From Batkoa obscura (Eukaryota; Entomophthoromycota; Entomophthoromycetes; Entomophthorales; Batkoaceae): DNA of 64,000 nucleotides. Shown here in pieces: positions 33,302 to 45,729 of this stretch. Made by a program: the position numbers and the translations under genes. The notes under the pieces are model-generated. The model had not been told where the DNA came from. It did no database searches and saw nothing but the letters and a program-made list of their open reading frames with translations. Within the stretch, counting starts at the first letter, position 1. Every line of letters begins with the position of its first letter. Where the stretch lies: positions 1,674,001-1,738,000 of the forward strand of contig JASVEC010000006.1 in NCBI GenBank assembly GCA_030770535.1, written 5' to 3'.

Positions 33302-34524
33302 TTAAAGTGACTTGATTATTTGGTCTAATATTACTTGAACTGCACGGTCCACATCAGCTGCATTATTATTACTAGCAGCAGAGGATAGCTCTGAGCTTAT
33401 TTCAATGGTCAACATTACACCATCTACAAAATTGAGTCAATACTCAAATAAAAAAATAAAATGCTTACTAGAACCTCTTCTCCAAGCTTTAACTTTAAAT
33501 CTACTTGTTAATCTTTTATAAGTTTTCATCACCGCTGATTGGAGGGTAGGATCTAAACAGAAAGCAATGAAATTAAGTGATCCAGCTAATGATGATCCCA
33601 TTATAGACCAGTTTTTTAGATATATGGGGAGTGTTCCATTTATATCAAAATACGTCTGTGCAACAACAACACCAATATGGGTGAATATCATAATACACGG
33701 GTATAATACTCTAAATAAAGTTTTAATGCTAAGTCAAAAATGCATAATGCTTACATCCTTAGCCCCAGTTGTCTAATACTATTTATTGCTTTACTTGATG
33801 TTTCTATTGCTCTGAAATATCTATGTTTTTTAATAGCATCCAAATTACTATTTAATTTGGTTATAACTAAAATAACTACGACAAGGAGGTAAACCATCAC
33901 AACTACATACGTGAGTTGAAATACTAATAAATCAAAAATTTTCGCATCGCTTGCATTAGTGATAACGATATAACATCCTTGATTTTCAGCATATCCAAGC
34001 TTACCAAGAGCTATTTATAAAATGTAAATAAACCTACAATATATTAACTACATACCTAATGGGATTGTAGCACAGATAAATGCTACTGTCAAAGATATAG
34101 CCCAATATAGAGCTTCGACTCTTTTGCTAGTATTTTTCTCTTGTAAAAATGTAAGTTGTAGGCTTATTCCAACACAAGCATTAAAGAAAGCATATAACAG
34201 TGGAAAAAAGAAAAACTGCCATCCAATAAATGTACACATCGCACTTGGAGACTTGGCATATGGTCTTATCCATAAGTGTGTAGTATGCAGCCAGATATCA
34301 TAGCATGATATAACTGTCTGTAAGCGTAAAGAAACACGGTTAACTAACTTCCAGTCATAGATACCTAGAGTTAATAGTTAATGCTTATCATATTATTTTT
34401 TCCAAAAGGCAATACTAAGGCATATCATTGTTAGTATAACTAGAAATGCGAAGAACGCAGACGTTTTTGATGTTATTGGAGTATAATATGAATAGATGTA
34501 GTTAATTTCTGGTTGTCTGCTCAT
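33302..34524 (-). CDS. cAMP-receptor-like / Git3-type seven-helix receptor
   Basis: Predicted plasma-membrane G-protein-coupled receptor of 351 residues in five exons (34524-34416, 34364-34056, 34010-33755, 33728-33469, 33423-33302), all phases consistent. It resembles the Dictyostelium cAR/fungal GPR1-Git3-like class rather than family A: a short extracellular N-terminus, TM1 (about 18-37), SLRLQTVISCYDIW near TM2, SAMCTFIGWQFFFFP with the TM3 cysteine, a GCYI stretch in the second outer loop, a long TM5 (MVYLLVVVILVI), a cytoplasmic loop of about 45 residues, TM6 (LYPCIMIFTHIGVVV) and TM7 ending FCLDPTLQSA. The tail is Ser/Asn-rich. Exon 1 (109 bp) and exon 2 (309 bp) have exactly the same lengths and phases as in the paralogue at 63355, which confirms the intron 1 donor. 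Ligand unknown; nutrient or cAMP sensing is inference from the class. It is divergent to the MATE gene 4.2 kb away. Confidence 0.78.
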
Positions 34525-35394
34525 TTCTTTCAAGTTAATCAGACCTAAAAAGTTCACTTATTTACAAAGAAATTCTATACTTTATCTTTCAATACTTTAT
34601 TTATTCAAACAAGTTATACAAACGCTATATTATATTTTTTAACCTGTAAATAAGTTAGAGGTAAAATATCCTGTTTTTGTGTTATTTTTTGGTAAAATGA
34701 GAAAATTTGTCAAACTTGACATGAAGTCACTGTAACAAATATACACTTTATAAGGTTGGTTACTACATAGTATAAAGGAATAGAAAATCACGGGTAAGCA
34801 TTTCATATCCCTTAAATTGGAACTGAGCTCTCACATAATTTTAAAGTTATATTTTAATCTACTATACTGAACCATATTGATAAATAACAAATATTTACAA
34901 GTACGCGCTTGTGGAATTCATTTTAATTTTTGAACTTCAAATCACTTGTACATCATATAAGACGTATTTATTTATAAAATATTATTAGTTTATAAAATAA
35001 ATCTTATAGCATTAAAAAATACATAAGATTTTATTTTATTTTTGTTCAATTTTCATAAATAGGTATAAAAATTATAACATCAAAAATTACTGGTTGCAGA
35101 ATAATATTCCTAAAAATACCTTAAAAAAGTTTCGAACCTGAATGAAAGTGTTTTATTAATACATAAAAAGTATAATGAGCTTTGATGATTAAGTTGGTCC
35201 TCGACATCTTTTTTTATTAACATTAAGGAGTCCAAGACACCAGTAGGATGCGGATTTACCATGTTATTAACCATTTGATATAAGAAGTAGAAGCACATTA
35301 TGATAATATCGATATATAAGGTTAAATTCACTCAAATGCATCCTTATTTAGAACCAATAATTAAAGATGTAAAATAGATATTTCATTTTTAAGT

Positions 35395-35560
35395 TTTATT
35401 AAACTAGTTTATATAACTAATACAACCTTAAATTAATAAAAATAATATGTAATAAGCTATAAACTATGTAAAATAAATAAAATAAAAAATATTCTTATAA
35501 TATATACATAATATATATATAGTTATTTAACTTTACTTTTTATTAGAATAAAAACAAGAT
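35395..35560 (-). repeat. Degraded piece of the LTR-like family
   Basis: ACTAGTTTATATAACTAA and ATATGTAATAAGCTATAAAC align with the region near 110-175 of copy 1, with mainly AT-ward differences. Fossil fragment. Confidence 0.45.
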
Positions 35561-35896
35561 GCAAGCTTTTATAGCTAAACTTCGAAATAAAATTTTTTGA
35601 AACTTTAATACGATAGGGAGAAGCACATTATATAAACATTGTAATTCATTCACATCAATTTTAACAACTATTCATAATAACCCGGAATTTATGGAATTTT
35701 ATAATAAAACAAAAAAAGAAAAGAAAAATTATTAAAGTTTACTATTAATAATCATAAACTTAATTAAGCAATGCATAAAACTAGTGCTTTAAAGGAAACA
35801 GGAAATAAAAACCATCAAGTAGCATTATTATCAACTATAGCTTCAGTATGTTCTTTTGATAAATATAAAAGTTTTAGATTTAATATATGTAGAAAC

Positions 35897-36361
35897 TGTG
35901 AAACATTGGTTTATCAGCTCTCGGATTGATTATGTTATAATCGATCATTTAAGTTGTTGTGTTCTCAAGTTCAAGCACAATCAATTTAGAGTCCCTTATT
36001 TTGATTTGTTGCGAGGACTACTAACTTCACATTGCAAAGAATATTACCTTCTCGTTTCAATATCCATACTTGTTGGAGTATAAAAGAACTTCTTCAATAT
36101 GATAATTCGAAGGTTTTTAACTGAATTACTCCCTGATATCGTACCATTAATAAAGCCATCAAGTCTTTCTGACAACATCTTATGTAGATTTTACAGTAGT
36201 ATCTTCTATTATATTTGTTTTACATAGTTCGTAACTTATTACGTATTATTCTTATTAACTTAAGTCTATCTTAGTTATATAAACTAAGACCATTCGACTC
36301 AAGGGTAGTTAATCAAGCAAGAGCTGCTTTTAACTCCTACCACTGAGTACCAACTTTCACA
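35897..36361 (+). repeat. LTR-like repeat, copy 7
   Basis: 465 bp with TGTGAAA and TTTCACA ends and TATAAAAG near 36080. Nearly identical to copy 3. A small open frame inside it is not taken as a gene. Confidence 0.65.
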
Positions 36362-36457
36362 GTATTAAGATTTGGCGTTTAGTATTTAAAGGATGATAAA
36401 ACAATAGACAAAGTTTATCTTGATTATTTATCTGAAATATTAAATCATGATTCAGCA

Positions 36458-36564
36458 TATGGGGATGTATTTTTTAATTTAAAAATTTTACTAAATAGTC
36501 TTTCCACTCAAATAGCATTTAAAAAATTAAAAAAAGGATAAAACTAAAAAAATAACCTTATATA
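36458..36564 (-). mobile_element. MITE, 105 bp family, first of an adjoining pair
   Basis: From TATGGGGATGTATTTTTTAA to AATAACCTTATATA; older and more diverged than its neighbour, and in opposite orientation to it. Confidence 0.7.
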
Positions 36565-36666
36565 TGAGGATGTTTTTTTTGGCTTCATTACTTTTTCTAT
36601 CTTTTAAGCGCTATTTGAGTGGAAAATTGTTAGTAAAGTTCTTAAACAAAAAAATACATCCCCATG
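36563..36666 (+). mobile_element. MITE, 105 bp family, second of an adjoining pair
   Basis: From TATGAGGATGTTTTTTTTGG to ATACATCCCCATG. It abuts the older copy at a TA and the 36668 transposon end on its other side, a three-element cluster. Confidence 0.75.
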
Positions 36667-36667
36667 T

Positions 36668-36888
36668 AGGCTATATTAGTAAAAGCCTTGTTAATCTGGG
36701 AATTTGTATTAAATTTAATACAAATTCCGTTAACTTATAATATAAATTATAATAAAATAATTTAAAACTGTATTGGGTACTTTTAGTTTTTAATAAAGAA
36801 TTTATTTTTATAGAATTTTAAGCAGTTTTTAAAATATAAAATATTTAAAAATTCGATAAAAAAATGAAACCAATTCGGACATGCCCAA
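36668..36888. mobile_element. Right-end fragment of the larger TGGGGATGT-end family
   Basis: Shares with 1840-2010 the run AAAAGCC, GGGAATTTG, AAACTGT, TTTTAGTTTTTAATAAAG and the terminal GAAACCAATTCGGACATG. Only the right about 220 bp is present. Confidence 0.6.
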
Positions 36889-37179
36889 ATATATAAATTA
36901 TACAAAATAATATACTTTTAATTTGTTTAAAACTTTTTCAATATATATAATATGTACTTATTATTATTAAAATATAATAAAATATTATACTGTAGTTTTT
37001 GTTAATAATTGCATTTGCAATCCTATAGTTATCTTTGATTTAATTCAAAAAATCAACTTAATTAAACAATTTAAAAGAATTTTAATGAGGAAACTTTTTT
37101 AAATGAGTTGATTATTAGCCTGGCACTTTATTTCTATAAAAAAAGGATTTATTTTTTAGAAAAGCCTATATTATTGCTA

Positions 37180-37642
37180 TGTGAAAGTTGATACTTAGTG
37201 GTCAAAGTTAAAAGCTACTCTTGCTTAATTAACTTGCCTTGAGTCGAACGATCTTAGTTTATGTAACTAAGATAGACTTAACTTAATAGAAATAGTACGT
37301 AATAAGCTACGAATTATGTAAACAAATACAATGGGAGATACTACCGTAAAATCTATATAAAATGTTGTCAGAAAGACTTAGTGACTTTATTAATGATACG
37401 TTATCAGGGAGTAATCCAATTAAAAAAGCCTCGAATTATCATATTGAAGAATCTCTTTTATACTACAATAAGTATGGATATTAAAAGGAGATAATATTTT
37501 TTGCAATATGAAGTTGGTAATTCTCGCAGCAAATCAAAATAAGGGACTCTGACTTGATTGTATTTGAACTTGAGAACACAACAACTTAAATGATCGATTA
37601 TAACATAATCAATCCGAGAGCTAAATAAAGCAATATTTCACA
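37180..37642 (-). repeat. LTR-like repeat, copy 8
   Basis: 463 bp with TGTGAAA and TTTCACA ends, closest to copy 1 (32-492). TATA box on the minus strand. Fossil solo LTR by appearance. Confidence 0.65.
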
Positions 37643-37750
37643 GTTAAATTGAAAATCTATGCTTTTTTTAATTTATTGCAAAAATTAAAGCCAGGAAAAT
37701 AATTGAGCCAAGTTGAAATTAACTTGAGTAAAAAGTAGATCAAAAGCGAC

Positions 37751-37856
37751 AAATGGGGATATATTATTGTATTTAAGAATTTTACTCAATTTTTCTGCTC
37801 AAATAGCGCTTAAAAAATCGAAAAAGTAATGAAACCAAAAAAAACATCTTCAAATA
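37751..37856 (-). mobile_element. MITE, 105 bp family
   Basis: AAATGGGGATATATTATTG to AACATCTTCAAATA, with the core GCTCAAATAGCGCT. Confidence 0.75.
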
Positions 37857-38724
37857 CTAGTTTATATTATGTAAAAGATCCTAATAGTAATTGTTTTTAT
37901 TAATATTTTATAAAATTTTAAAGTAGTTAATAAACAAGTTAAGGCTTCGAGTCAAGTATGTCATAAAAGATATTTGGTACATAATAAATATTAGTTGGTT
38001 AAGCGATATTGATCAAGTCATAAAAAGAAAAAATAATAAAGCATACATATTTTAAAAAGACAATGGAAATCATTATTTTCAATAACTTTTTAATAATAAC
38101 TTTTACAAAGAAAAATATTCAATTATTATATAAAAAGCAATAAGATTTTAATTTTTAGACTTGTTTATCAATTAAAACCTATGATCATGATCCTTAACCT
38201 TTTTATTAGTTTAAACGAGTAGAATATTAAGCTTTGAATTAGTAATTAAAATTGCAAAGTTTCTCACCTGATTTTTATTGTAGTTTTTTTCTTGCTTTTT
38301 ATTCTAAAGTTCAGTTTTTTCAAATTTACAGTTTCATATCTAATTTTATCGCAGCTTTTATTCTCACTTTTTATTTTTATAAACAAATGTCTCATTTCAA
38401 ATCCTCTTTAACCCAAAGAAGGTATTGAGGATCATATAAGCGATATTGTAGATACAATAACAATGAACTATCTATCTCCTTTACTTTGTAGTATATGATT
38501 TCTTTTGAATCAAGAATTAATATTCTAATACTTTGATTGAATTTCGAGTCACAATTACTTATGAATTAAAACTATTCCATTTGCGTTAAAAAGTCGGTAA
38601 TTACAAGGAAGAATTGCTGCGCTATACTTGAATTGTTCTATCTATAAATTAAGAATGAAATTTCAATTTCAATTTGTTATCTTTTCTTTATAAAATAAAT
38701 AGAATTGCTAACAACGAACAATCC

Positions 38725-39688
38725 ATGGATAGAAAAAGCGATAATTTCAATACAATAGAAGAAGGGCCAAGTGAAAATAGTTTATTATTAACAACACGTA
38801 TTAAAAATGGAGAGCATGATTTAGTTTCCATTTATCATCATAAAACTATTGTTGATGAATTAATTTATTTAATCACATCGGCAATACCAATTATATTATC
38901 TACCTTTATTCAATTTAGTATACCAACTATCAATTTATATGGTATGAGTCAATATGGAGCCATTGAAATAAGTGCAGTTGCATTAGGAGCCACTTTAGCC
39001 AATACAACAGGAAATTCGATTAGTTTAGGTATGGCAACCGCATTAGATACATTATGTTCTCAAGCATTTACAGGAGCTAGCGATAAAAAACAAGTAGGAG
39101 TTCATTTACAAAGAGGAATTGTTATTCAAATGATAATGACTATTCCAATTTTTATTGTTTGGTGGTTTTCTGAATCATTATTATTGTTTTTACAGCAAAC
39201 TCCAGAAGTGGCTAAATTATCAAGTGTTTATTTAAGAATTATGATCTTAGGTTTTCCACCTTATATTTTATTTGAATGTTTGAAAAAGTATTTACAAGCT
39301 CAAAGTAAGTCATTTTTTATAGTGTAATATAATAATTGATATTTAATCTTCTTTATTTTAGAAATTATGCGAGCTCAAACTTGGGTATTTCTATTAACTG
39401 TACCAATTACTGCTATTGTAAATTATTTTTTAATGTGGCATCCAACTACATCAATTGGTTTTATTGGTGCTCCGTTTACAATTGTATTTTCTAATTGGAT
39501 TACTTTTTTATCGATGATAGCATATATTTATCGTATTGAAGGCTTAGAGTGTTGGGGTGGATGGACGAAAGATTGTTTAACTAATTTTTCAATTTATATT
39601 AATTTGGGTTTAAATGGTATATTAATGTTATGTTCTGAATGGTGGGCTTGGAGTTTAATATCTTTAACTGTTAGTTATTTAGGTAATA

Positions 39689-39765
<77 letters not shown>

Positions 39766-40452
39766 TTATTATTATTCTTAAAATATAAAATATAGATTAA
39801 ATTAAATTATTATTTTATAGGTGAGGATTCATTTGCAGCTCATTTTATAGCACTTAATATTGATTCAATGTTATATGCTTATTCCTTATCAATTGGTATT
39901 GTTGCTAGCAATCGAATTGGTAATTTATTAGGTGCACATCATGTCAATAGGGCCAAATTAACTTCTTTATGTTCTATATTATTATCCGTTATTATACCAA
40001 TCTTTAATTCTTTATTTTTATTTACGTTTAGATATCAATTTGCTTCTTTATTTACTAACATTAAAGAATTGAAAGATATATTAATTATTTTAATTCCATT
40101 CACTTGTGTATATCATGTAAGTTTAATTTTAAATATAATATTAATATTAATATTAATATATTATTATTATTAGGTATTTGATAGTGTAGCGTGTTGTTGT
40201 AGTGGTATATTAAGAGGTCAAGGTAGACAAAAGATAGGTGGTATAGTGAATTTATTATCTTGGTATTGTGTAGCTATACCAATTAGTATTACATTAGCTT
40301 TTTATTTAAATTATGGATTATTTGGTATGTGGTGTGGTATTTGTATTGCTCTTTTTGGTACTTCTTTTGCTTTACTTTATTTTGTTATGTTTTCTAATTG
40401 GGATCAATTATTTGCTGATGCTAAAAAACGATTAGAACTTTGTGAAAATTAA
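38725..40452 (+). CDS. MATE family multidrug/toxin efflux transporter, MATE1
   Basis: Cation-coupled multidrug exporter expected in the plasma or vacuolar membrane. Four exons (38725-39304, 39362-39682, 39821-40116, 40174-40452) give 491 residues with 12 hydrophobic segments in two six-helix halves. Family marks include AIPIILSTFIQF, the first-half motif LGMATALDTLCSQAFTGA with GVHLQRG, and the second-half GILRGQGRQKIGGIVN. The ATG at 38725 is chosen because no earlier in-frame ATG exists and it gives an N-terminus like that of its paralogue at 60002, which is about 65 percent identical by eye. Intron 2 carries a (TTA)n run that would read as poly-leucine if retained. MATE2 lacks intron 1. 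Substrates cannot be inferred. Confidence 0.93.
39690..39780. repeat. (TTA)n microsatellite in MATE1 intron 2
   Basis: Nearly perfect run of about 28 TTA units with a few TTC interruptions, inside the intron between the exons ending SYLG and starting EDSFAAH. Confidence 0.9.
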
Positions 40453-42972
40453 GTTGATATTTGTTTGATATTTGGTTCATTAAAGTTATTGACAATATCT
40501 TATGACCCTCTATTTTGGAACTTTAAATAAATAATAGGAAAATATTATCTTATATTGAATTATTGCTTAGTTTTAATTAAAGTTAATAAGTAAGCATATT
40601 TAATAAATAAAACACTTTCAAACATTTAAATTAATTAAACTGATATAATAAAATAGATAATTTATTGAATTAATATATAAAAATATAAAAATACTTTAAA
40701 TAGTAAGATAAAAAGCAAGTGTGACAGTATTATATAAAAATGACAAGGACCTTGAAGCCTTTAAGCCCATTGCTGTAACAACTGATAAATCAATATAAAA
40801 TAAGGCAAGGTAAGTCCAATACTTGATCAATGAAAATGACAAGTTTTGAAGTGTATCTAAACAAATAGAGGGTAAACTTAATACTTTAGATTAAATCAAC
40901 TAAAATAATATAATAAATTTTGAAAGAAAGTATAGTTTATTTTTTAAAATAAATAAAAAGCTCACAATTAGAAAAAATCTTCTAAATGAAGAAATTTGGT
41001 TATTTTTATACTTCTTAAGTTCAAAAGACATCAATTTACTACGTTTGTTATTTTTATTTAATATATGAGGATGTTTTTTTTGGTTTCATTATTTTTTCTA
41101 TCTTTTAAGCGCTATTTAAGTGGAAAAATTGTTAATAAAACTCTTAAACATAAAAATACATCCTCATATTAGTCTTTTTTATTTTCCAAAATTCATTTAA
41201 CTTGTATCAAATCTTAATAATATTAAACTTCAGAAAGTAAGTGATTTAGCTAAAGATCTCAATAAGCTGTTAATACATGAATGATGATAAGTTTAAAAAT
41301 TTAATAAAACATTTTATATCATATATATATATATTATATTTTGATAAAAAGTTAACTTATTTTTCATAAATTAATTAATGTTTTCTAAAGAATCTAATTC
41401 CTTGTTTAATATATAAGATAGAAACTCCAATTTCTATTCAAAAACAAATTTTAATATTAAATTATGATAATAATAATAAAAGGTTTTAAAATAAAAGAAA
41501 TACATTAATAATATTAAAATCTATTATAAAAGAAAGGACAGTGAAAAACTAAGGGATAAACTAAAAAAGATTAGTTTCACAATTTAACTAATAATCTCTT
41601 TAATAAACTTATAATTTAAATCATAGTTTAATCTTATGATTACTATTGCGCGATCTTGAACTCTTAGAACCACTTTTAGCTTAAATACAGATATATATTA
41701 AATTTATTATTCTATTTTAACACGGGTAAAAGAAGAGAATTATTTAGTCCACTTATATTTCAGATGTATATTATTTTTATATACTTTTTAGTCGTTCATA
41801 TTCAATTCTAAGTTGTAATATAACTTGGAAATAGTACAATAGTCCTTATTATTTATGCAGGATCATATTGAATGTAAAGAAAAATCCAAGGGGCCTTGGG
41901 ATAATAAATCCTAAAAAAGGGAAGCCCATTTCTTTACCACTAGTAAAAGAATTTCGGATCAACTTTTTAACGAAATTGAATATTTAATAGAATTCTATTA
42001 ATATTAATATTAATATTAATCTTTTAGAATCATAATAGTAAATAATAATAGTATCAAATTATAAAACTAAAAGTTTAATTAGCCTTAAAGTTTAGTATGT
42101 TAAAGAACTTCTATTATCATTGGTCATTTTATAGTTATTATAACTAATTACTCTATTATTCTAACTTAACAATCTAGAATTTATAATTGAAAATAAAAAT
42201 TAGGGATAAGATCTTTCAATGATATCATTTTTAAAGATCTTTATTTTCCACTCATTAGCGCAAAAAACAAATCATTACTGTTAATAACTTTATTAATTCC
42301 AATTTAACATGATATTTCTATCTATTGTTAAATTAAAAAAACTTCTACCTTTTATCTTCTATCTTCTATGTTCTATTAAATGCGATAATTGAGCTTCTTT
42401 TTTTAGTATTCCCGAGTTCTTCTAGCTAATAAGTTTTTAATGCAATGTAATTTAATATGTGCACAAATTGGAATTCAATATCAGAAAGATGTATTAAATT
42501 TAGACAAAGTGGCCTATAACAGTTCAAGTTATAAATAGATTGGAAATGAGTTTTATTATTATTTTATACCAATATTTCCTTTTTATTTATAATAAATGAT
42601 AACTTTTATTATACAAAATGTTTTTTTATCTTAATATACTATCATTTTATATCAAACACAATTTCAATATTATATTAAACTAATTATATCAATATAATTA
42701 ATAATTAACTAAATTTAATATGAGTAATATTAAATTGTAATATTAATTAAACTTATTAATTTTAAGTTTATTGAATAAAATATAATAATTAGCCAATAAT
42801 TTTAAGAATTGATTAAAAAAGGTTGAAGTTATATTAATAAATACAAAGTTTTGAATAAAAAAAATCAATAAAATCCCTATAAAATTAATTGGTTATCAAT
42901 GAGTTATATTTAAACAAAGTAAAAGTAAAATTGAAAAAAAGTACTTTGATTTTCTTAAAGTTGAATTTTATT
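40453..42972. other. 2.5 kb spacer between MATE1 and the Zn2Cys6 gene
   Basis: AT-rich; one MITE at 41064. A short (TAATAT)n run at about 41995-42018. No gene supported. Confidence 0.65.
41064..41168 (+). mobile_element. MITE, 105 bp family
   Basis: Complete copy from TATGAGGATGTTTTTTTTGG to AATACATCCTCATA. Confidence 0.85.
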
Positions 42973-44649
42973 ATGTCTTCATTGTGGAAAAATGGCCAAT
43001 TACAAATATGTGATCAATGCTATTCAAGTCGTGTGAAATGTGATAAGGGTCTTCCAAAATGTATTCGATGTGTTGAGAATGATATACAATGTACTTATTT
43101 ACGATTGACAAAGAAAAAAGTTCGAGCTCAAGAAAACCCAATGTTTTATAATTGCATTAATATATTACAAATGAAACCAAGGTATTTTAATCGTAAAAGA
43201 AAATCATTAAAGTATTTAAATGAAGATAAAGAAATAGTAGAGACTTTTATTCAAGTAGATAATAAACTTACAATTAATACTTCTACTTTATTAATGATTC
43301 AAAAAAAATATAATGAACGTTCATTTGCTAATAAATTTGGTACTTTATTAGGATTAAATATATTTTCCAATATTAAACTTAATAATAAGTTAGAAAAGTT
43401 TTATTTATTAAGTTTTTGTTCATTAAAAATAAATAACAAAAATAATTTCAATAAAAGTAAACAATATCCAGTGACGCAATTAAATATTCAAAAAAATGAA
43501 ATGATTTTAAATAAAGCTAAATCAGCTTATTTTGAAAATATTAATACTTTTATCCCTTTATTTTTAGAATCTAAATATAATACAGAAGATCAACCTATGT
43601 TACTTAATATAGCTATTTGGCTATCTGGTCTAACTTTTTTAATACCAAGTAAAAATGTATTAAATTTAATGAAACAATTAGAACAAATTTATATTCATTT
43701 ATTTCAAGTATCTAGATATAAATCTAATCTTTATCTTTTACAAGCTTCTATTATATTATATTTTGGTATACGAAGAATTCAACATCCGTTTATTAATATA
43801 GAGAATTTAATTGATTCCACTATTCATTTATCTAGTAAACTTGGATTACACCTTTCACCTCCAAACATATCTAAATTTCATTTATTAGAAAGAAAGCTTA
43901 CATTTTCTGCTTTAAATTATATCTTTTTAATACGTTCTTTTTGTTATGATTCTCATTCCATCTTTAGTAAAGAAGATATAAAACAAGATATGAATTGCTA
44001 TAAATTAGCTAAAACAATAACTCAATCTACTAAAGAATTAATGTCTATAATATTAAGTGATTTAAATTACAAAAAAGCATATTATTTTATATCAATTTAT
44101 CAATTAAAATATAAAAGATTTAATAACTTTCAACAAACTGAAATATTATCTTTTTATTATTTAAATAAAATAAATAAACATTCTTTTAATTGTTATAAGT
44201 TGATATCTTCTTTGATCAATAATGTAGTCACTCCATTTCAACAATCTATACTTCAAAATATTCAAATTAATTGTTTACTATATGTATTATATGTAATGAA
44301 TTATCTTGCCATAGCTTTACCAAAAGAAACCAAAGTTAATATTAAAATAAAATATGTTGATACAATTATTAATTTAGCAAAACATATTGTCAATCAAATT
44401 AGTAATAAGATATCTACTAATTCGTTACATTTTCAATTAGGTAGTTTATCGTTTGCTTTAAATTTATATATAATTTATTGTATTGGTAGAAATACATTGT
44501 CTGATCAAGTTATTAATAGAGGTTTAGCTGCTTTATCTTATGCTTTCAATTCCAAACCAGCCAATTTTTCAGCTCAAGAAATGTTGCATTTATCTAATTT
44601 AGTGTTAAATACATCGAAAAAGTTTTTGAAAAATTTTATATTAAATTAA
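42973..44649 (+). CDS. Zn2Cys6 (Gal4-type) transcription factor
   Basis: Fungal binuclear zinc-cluster regulator, 558 residues, single exon. The cluster is CX2CX6CX6CX2CX6C with cysteines at 13, 16, 23, 30, 33 and 40 (core QICDQCYSSRVKCDKGLPKC), followed by a basic stretch at 45-55. The remainder (about 140-550) is helical and leucine/isoleucine-rich, as in the fungal-specific middle homology region, with no distinct motif recognised. No leucine-zipper-like coiled coil is obvious after the cluster, so the dimerisation mode is unclear. The ATG at 42973 puts the cluster close to the N-terminus as usual. Very rich in Asn, Lys and Ile, reflecting base composition. Targets unknown; MATE1 lies 2.5 kb upstream on the same strand, but no link is shown. 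Confidence 0.88.
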   Translation: MSSLWKNGQLQICDQCYSSRVKCDKGLPKCIRCVENDIQCTYLRLTKKKVRAQENPMFYNCINILQMKPRYFNRKRKSLKYLNEDKEIVETFIQVDNKLTINTSTLLMIQKKYNERSFANKFGTLLGLNIFSNIKLNNKLEKFYLLSFCSLKINNKNNFNKSKQYPVTQLNIQKNEMILNKAKSAYFENINTFIPLFLESKYNTEDQPMLLNIAIWLSGLTFLIPSKNVLNLMKQLEQIYIHLFQVSRYKSNLYLLQASIILYFGIRRIQHPFINIENLIDSTIHLSSKLGLHLSPPNISKFHLLERKLTFSALNYIFLIRSFCYDSHSIFSKEDIKQDMNCYKLAKTITQSTKELMSIILSDLNYKKAYYFISIYQLKYKRFNNFQQTEILSFYYLNKINKHSFNCYKLISSLINNVVTPFQQSILQNIQINCLLYVLYVMNYLAIALPKETKVNIKIKYVDTIINLAKHIVNQISNKISTNSLHFQLGSLSFALNLYIIYCIGRNTLSDQVINRGLAALSYAFNSKPANFSAQEMLHLSNLVLNTSKKFLKNFILN

Positions 44650-45729
44650 ATATTAGTAATAAAAGTAAAGAATAAAAATGAAGTTTTATTGATTTGTTTT
44701 ATTTAGTAGACTTGTTGTTAGAAAATAATTCCATATTTAGAAATAGTTATTAATTTTTTATTTATTTACTAAATTTAAAATAAAATAATCAAATTTAATT
44801 TTTAATACTTTTACTTTATCATTCATTTAAAAATACGTAGCTTATATTATACTACTTATTTTTAGAATATTAAAATTCAAATTTGAACATCTAATTGATA
44901 TATTCTTACTCAAAACGTTACAATATTTAACTTAAAACTGGAATCTTTAATTATAGTGGTAATTTCAATTTTCAAAATTTTCAATAAACAATTGGGGATG
45001 TATTCTTTTGTTTAGGAATCTTACTAACAATCTTTCCGTTCAAATAGCGCTTAAAAAATCGAAAAAGTAATGAAACCAAAAAAAACACCCCCAATTAACT
45101 AATAATTTAAAACCATCAAAATTAGTAAAAATAAATTAGTTATTTAAGTTTTGAAGTATACACTATGTAGCAAAATCTGTTAGAATTAATAGTTTATGTT
45201 ATCGTACTAATATGGAATTCTAAATACAACTTTTTATCATTGAATAGAAAGTTCAAAAGGACACATTGGAACTTAAATAGCTAGATAGCTCTTTTTTATT
45301 CTAATCAATATTTATTTGATTTCAATCGAATTTTCTTTGAGAGACCCTAGTGGCTACTTTAGAAAACGCAATATCTACTGTTGCAACCTGTTACCGTCAC
45401 CATTTTTTTTTTTTTTGCAAAATTATAATATTTTGAGTGAGAATACTTTGTATCGTATTGATATTTTTTTAACAATCAATAAATCAATAAATATATTCTT
45501 AACGATATAAATCAATTTAATAAAGTTTATTACTTGATGTCTTTTAACTTAAATTTAATCAATTGTAATAACTAATCCAAATATTATAAATAAAAGATAA
45601 TAATATAAAGCTCATCCATCATACAACTCAAAATAAGCAAAAAAAAATCAAAATTAAATAAATATTTTTCCTTTATAATATAATAAAATAAAAACAAAAT
45701 AGATCATTACTTATTACATTCAACTTAAT
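44650..45729. other. Spacer between convergent Zn2Cys6 and Osh3-like genes
   Basis: One MITE (44991). A short open frame at 45316-45510 with a long T run is not convincing. Nothing else seen. Confidence 0.65.
44991..45095 (-). mobile_element. MITE, 105 bp family, ATTGGGG variant
   Basis: From ATTGGGGATGTATTC to AACACCCCCAAT: both ends carry ATTGGGG/CCCCAAT rather than TATGGGG, showing matched terminal changes. Confidence 0.8.

Larger units (their letters stand above)
34525..38724. other. 4.2 kb repeat-rich spacer between receptor and MATE gene
   Basis: Contains LTR-like copies, MITEs and a transposon end, listed separately. A minus-strand frame at about 35110-35300 (containing NPHPTGVLDSLMLIKKD) reads protein-like but has no ATG in good context and no recognised match; it could be a gene remnant. 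From about 37860 to 38720 nothing else is recognised. Confidence 0.65.

Noticed and set aside
35110-35331. 73-codon minus-strand frame with protein-like stretch NPHPTGVLDSLMLIKKD
   Set aside because: No ATG at the start of the frame and no recognisable domain; possibly a gene remnant, so mentioned in the spacer entry but not called.
35856-36083. 75-codon open frame
   Set aside because: It lies almost wholly inside an LTR-like repeat copy, is not conserved as protein among copies, and has no recognisable family.
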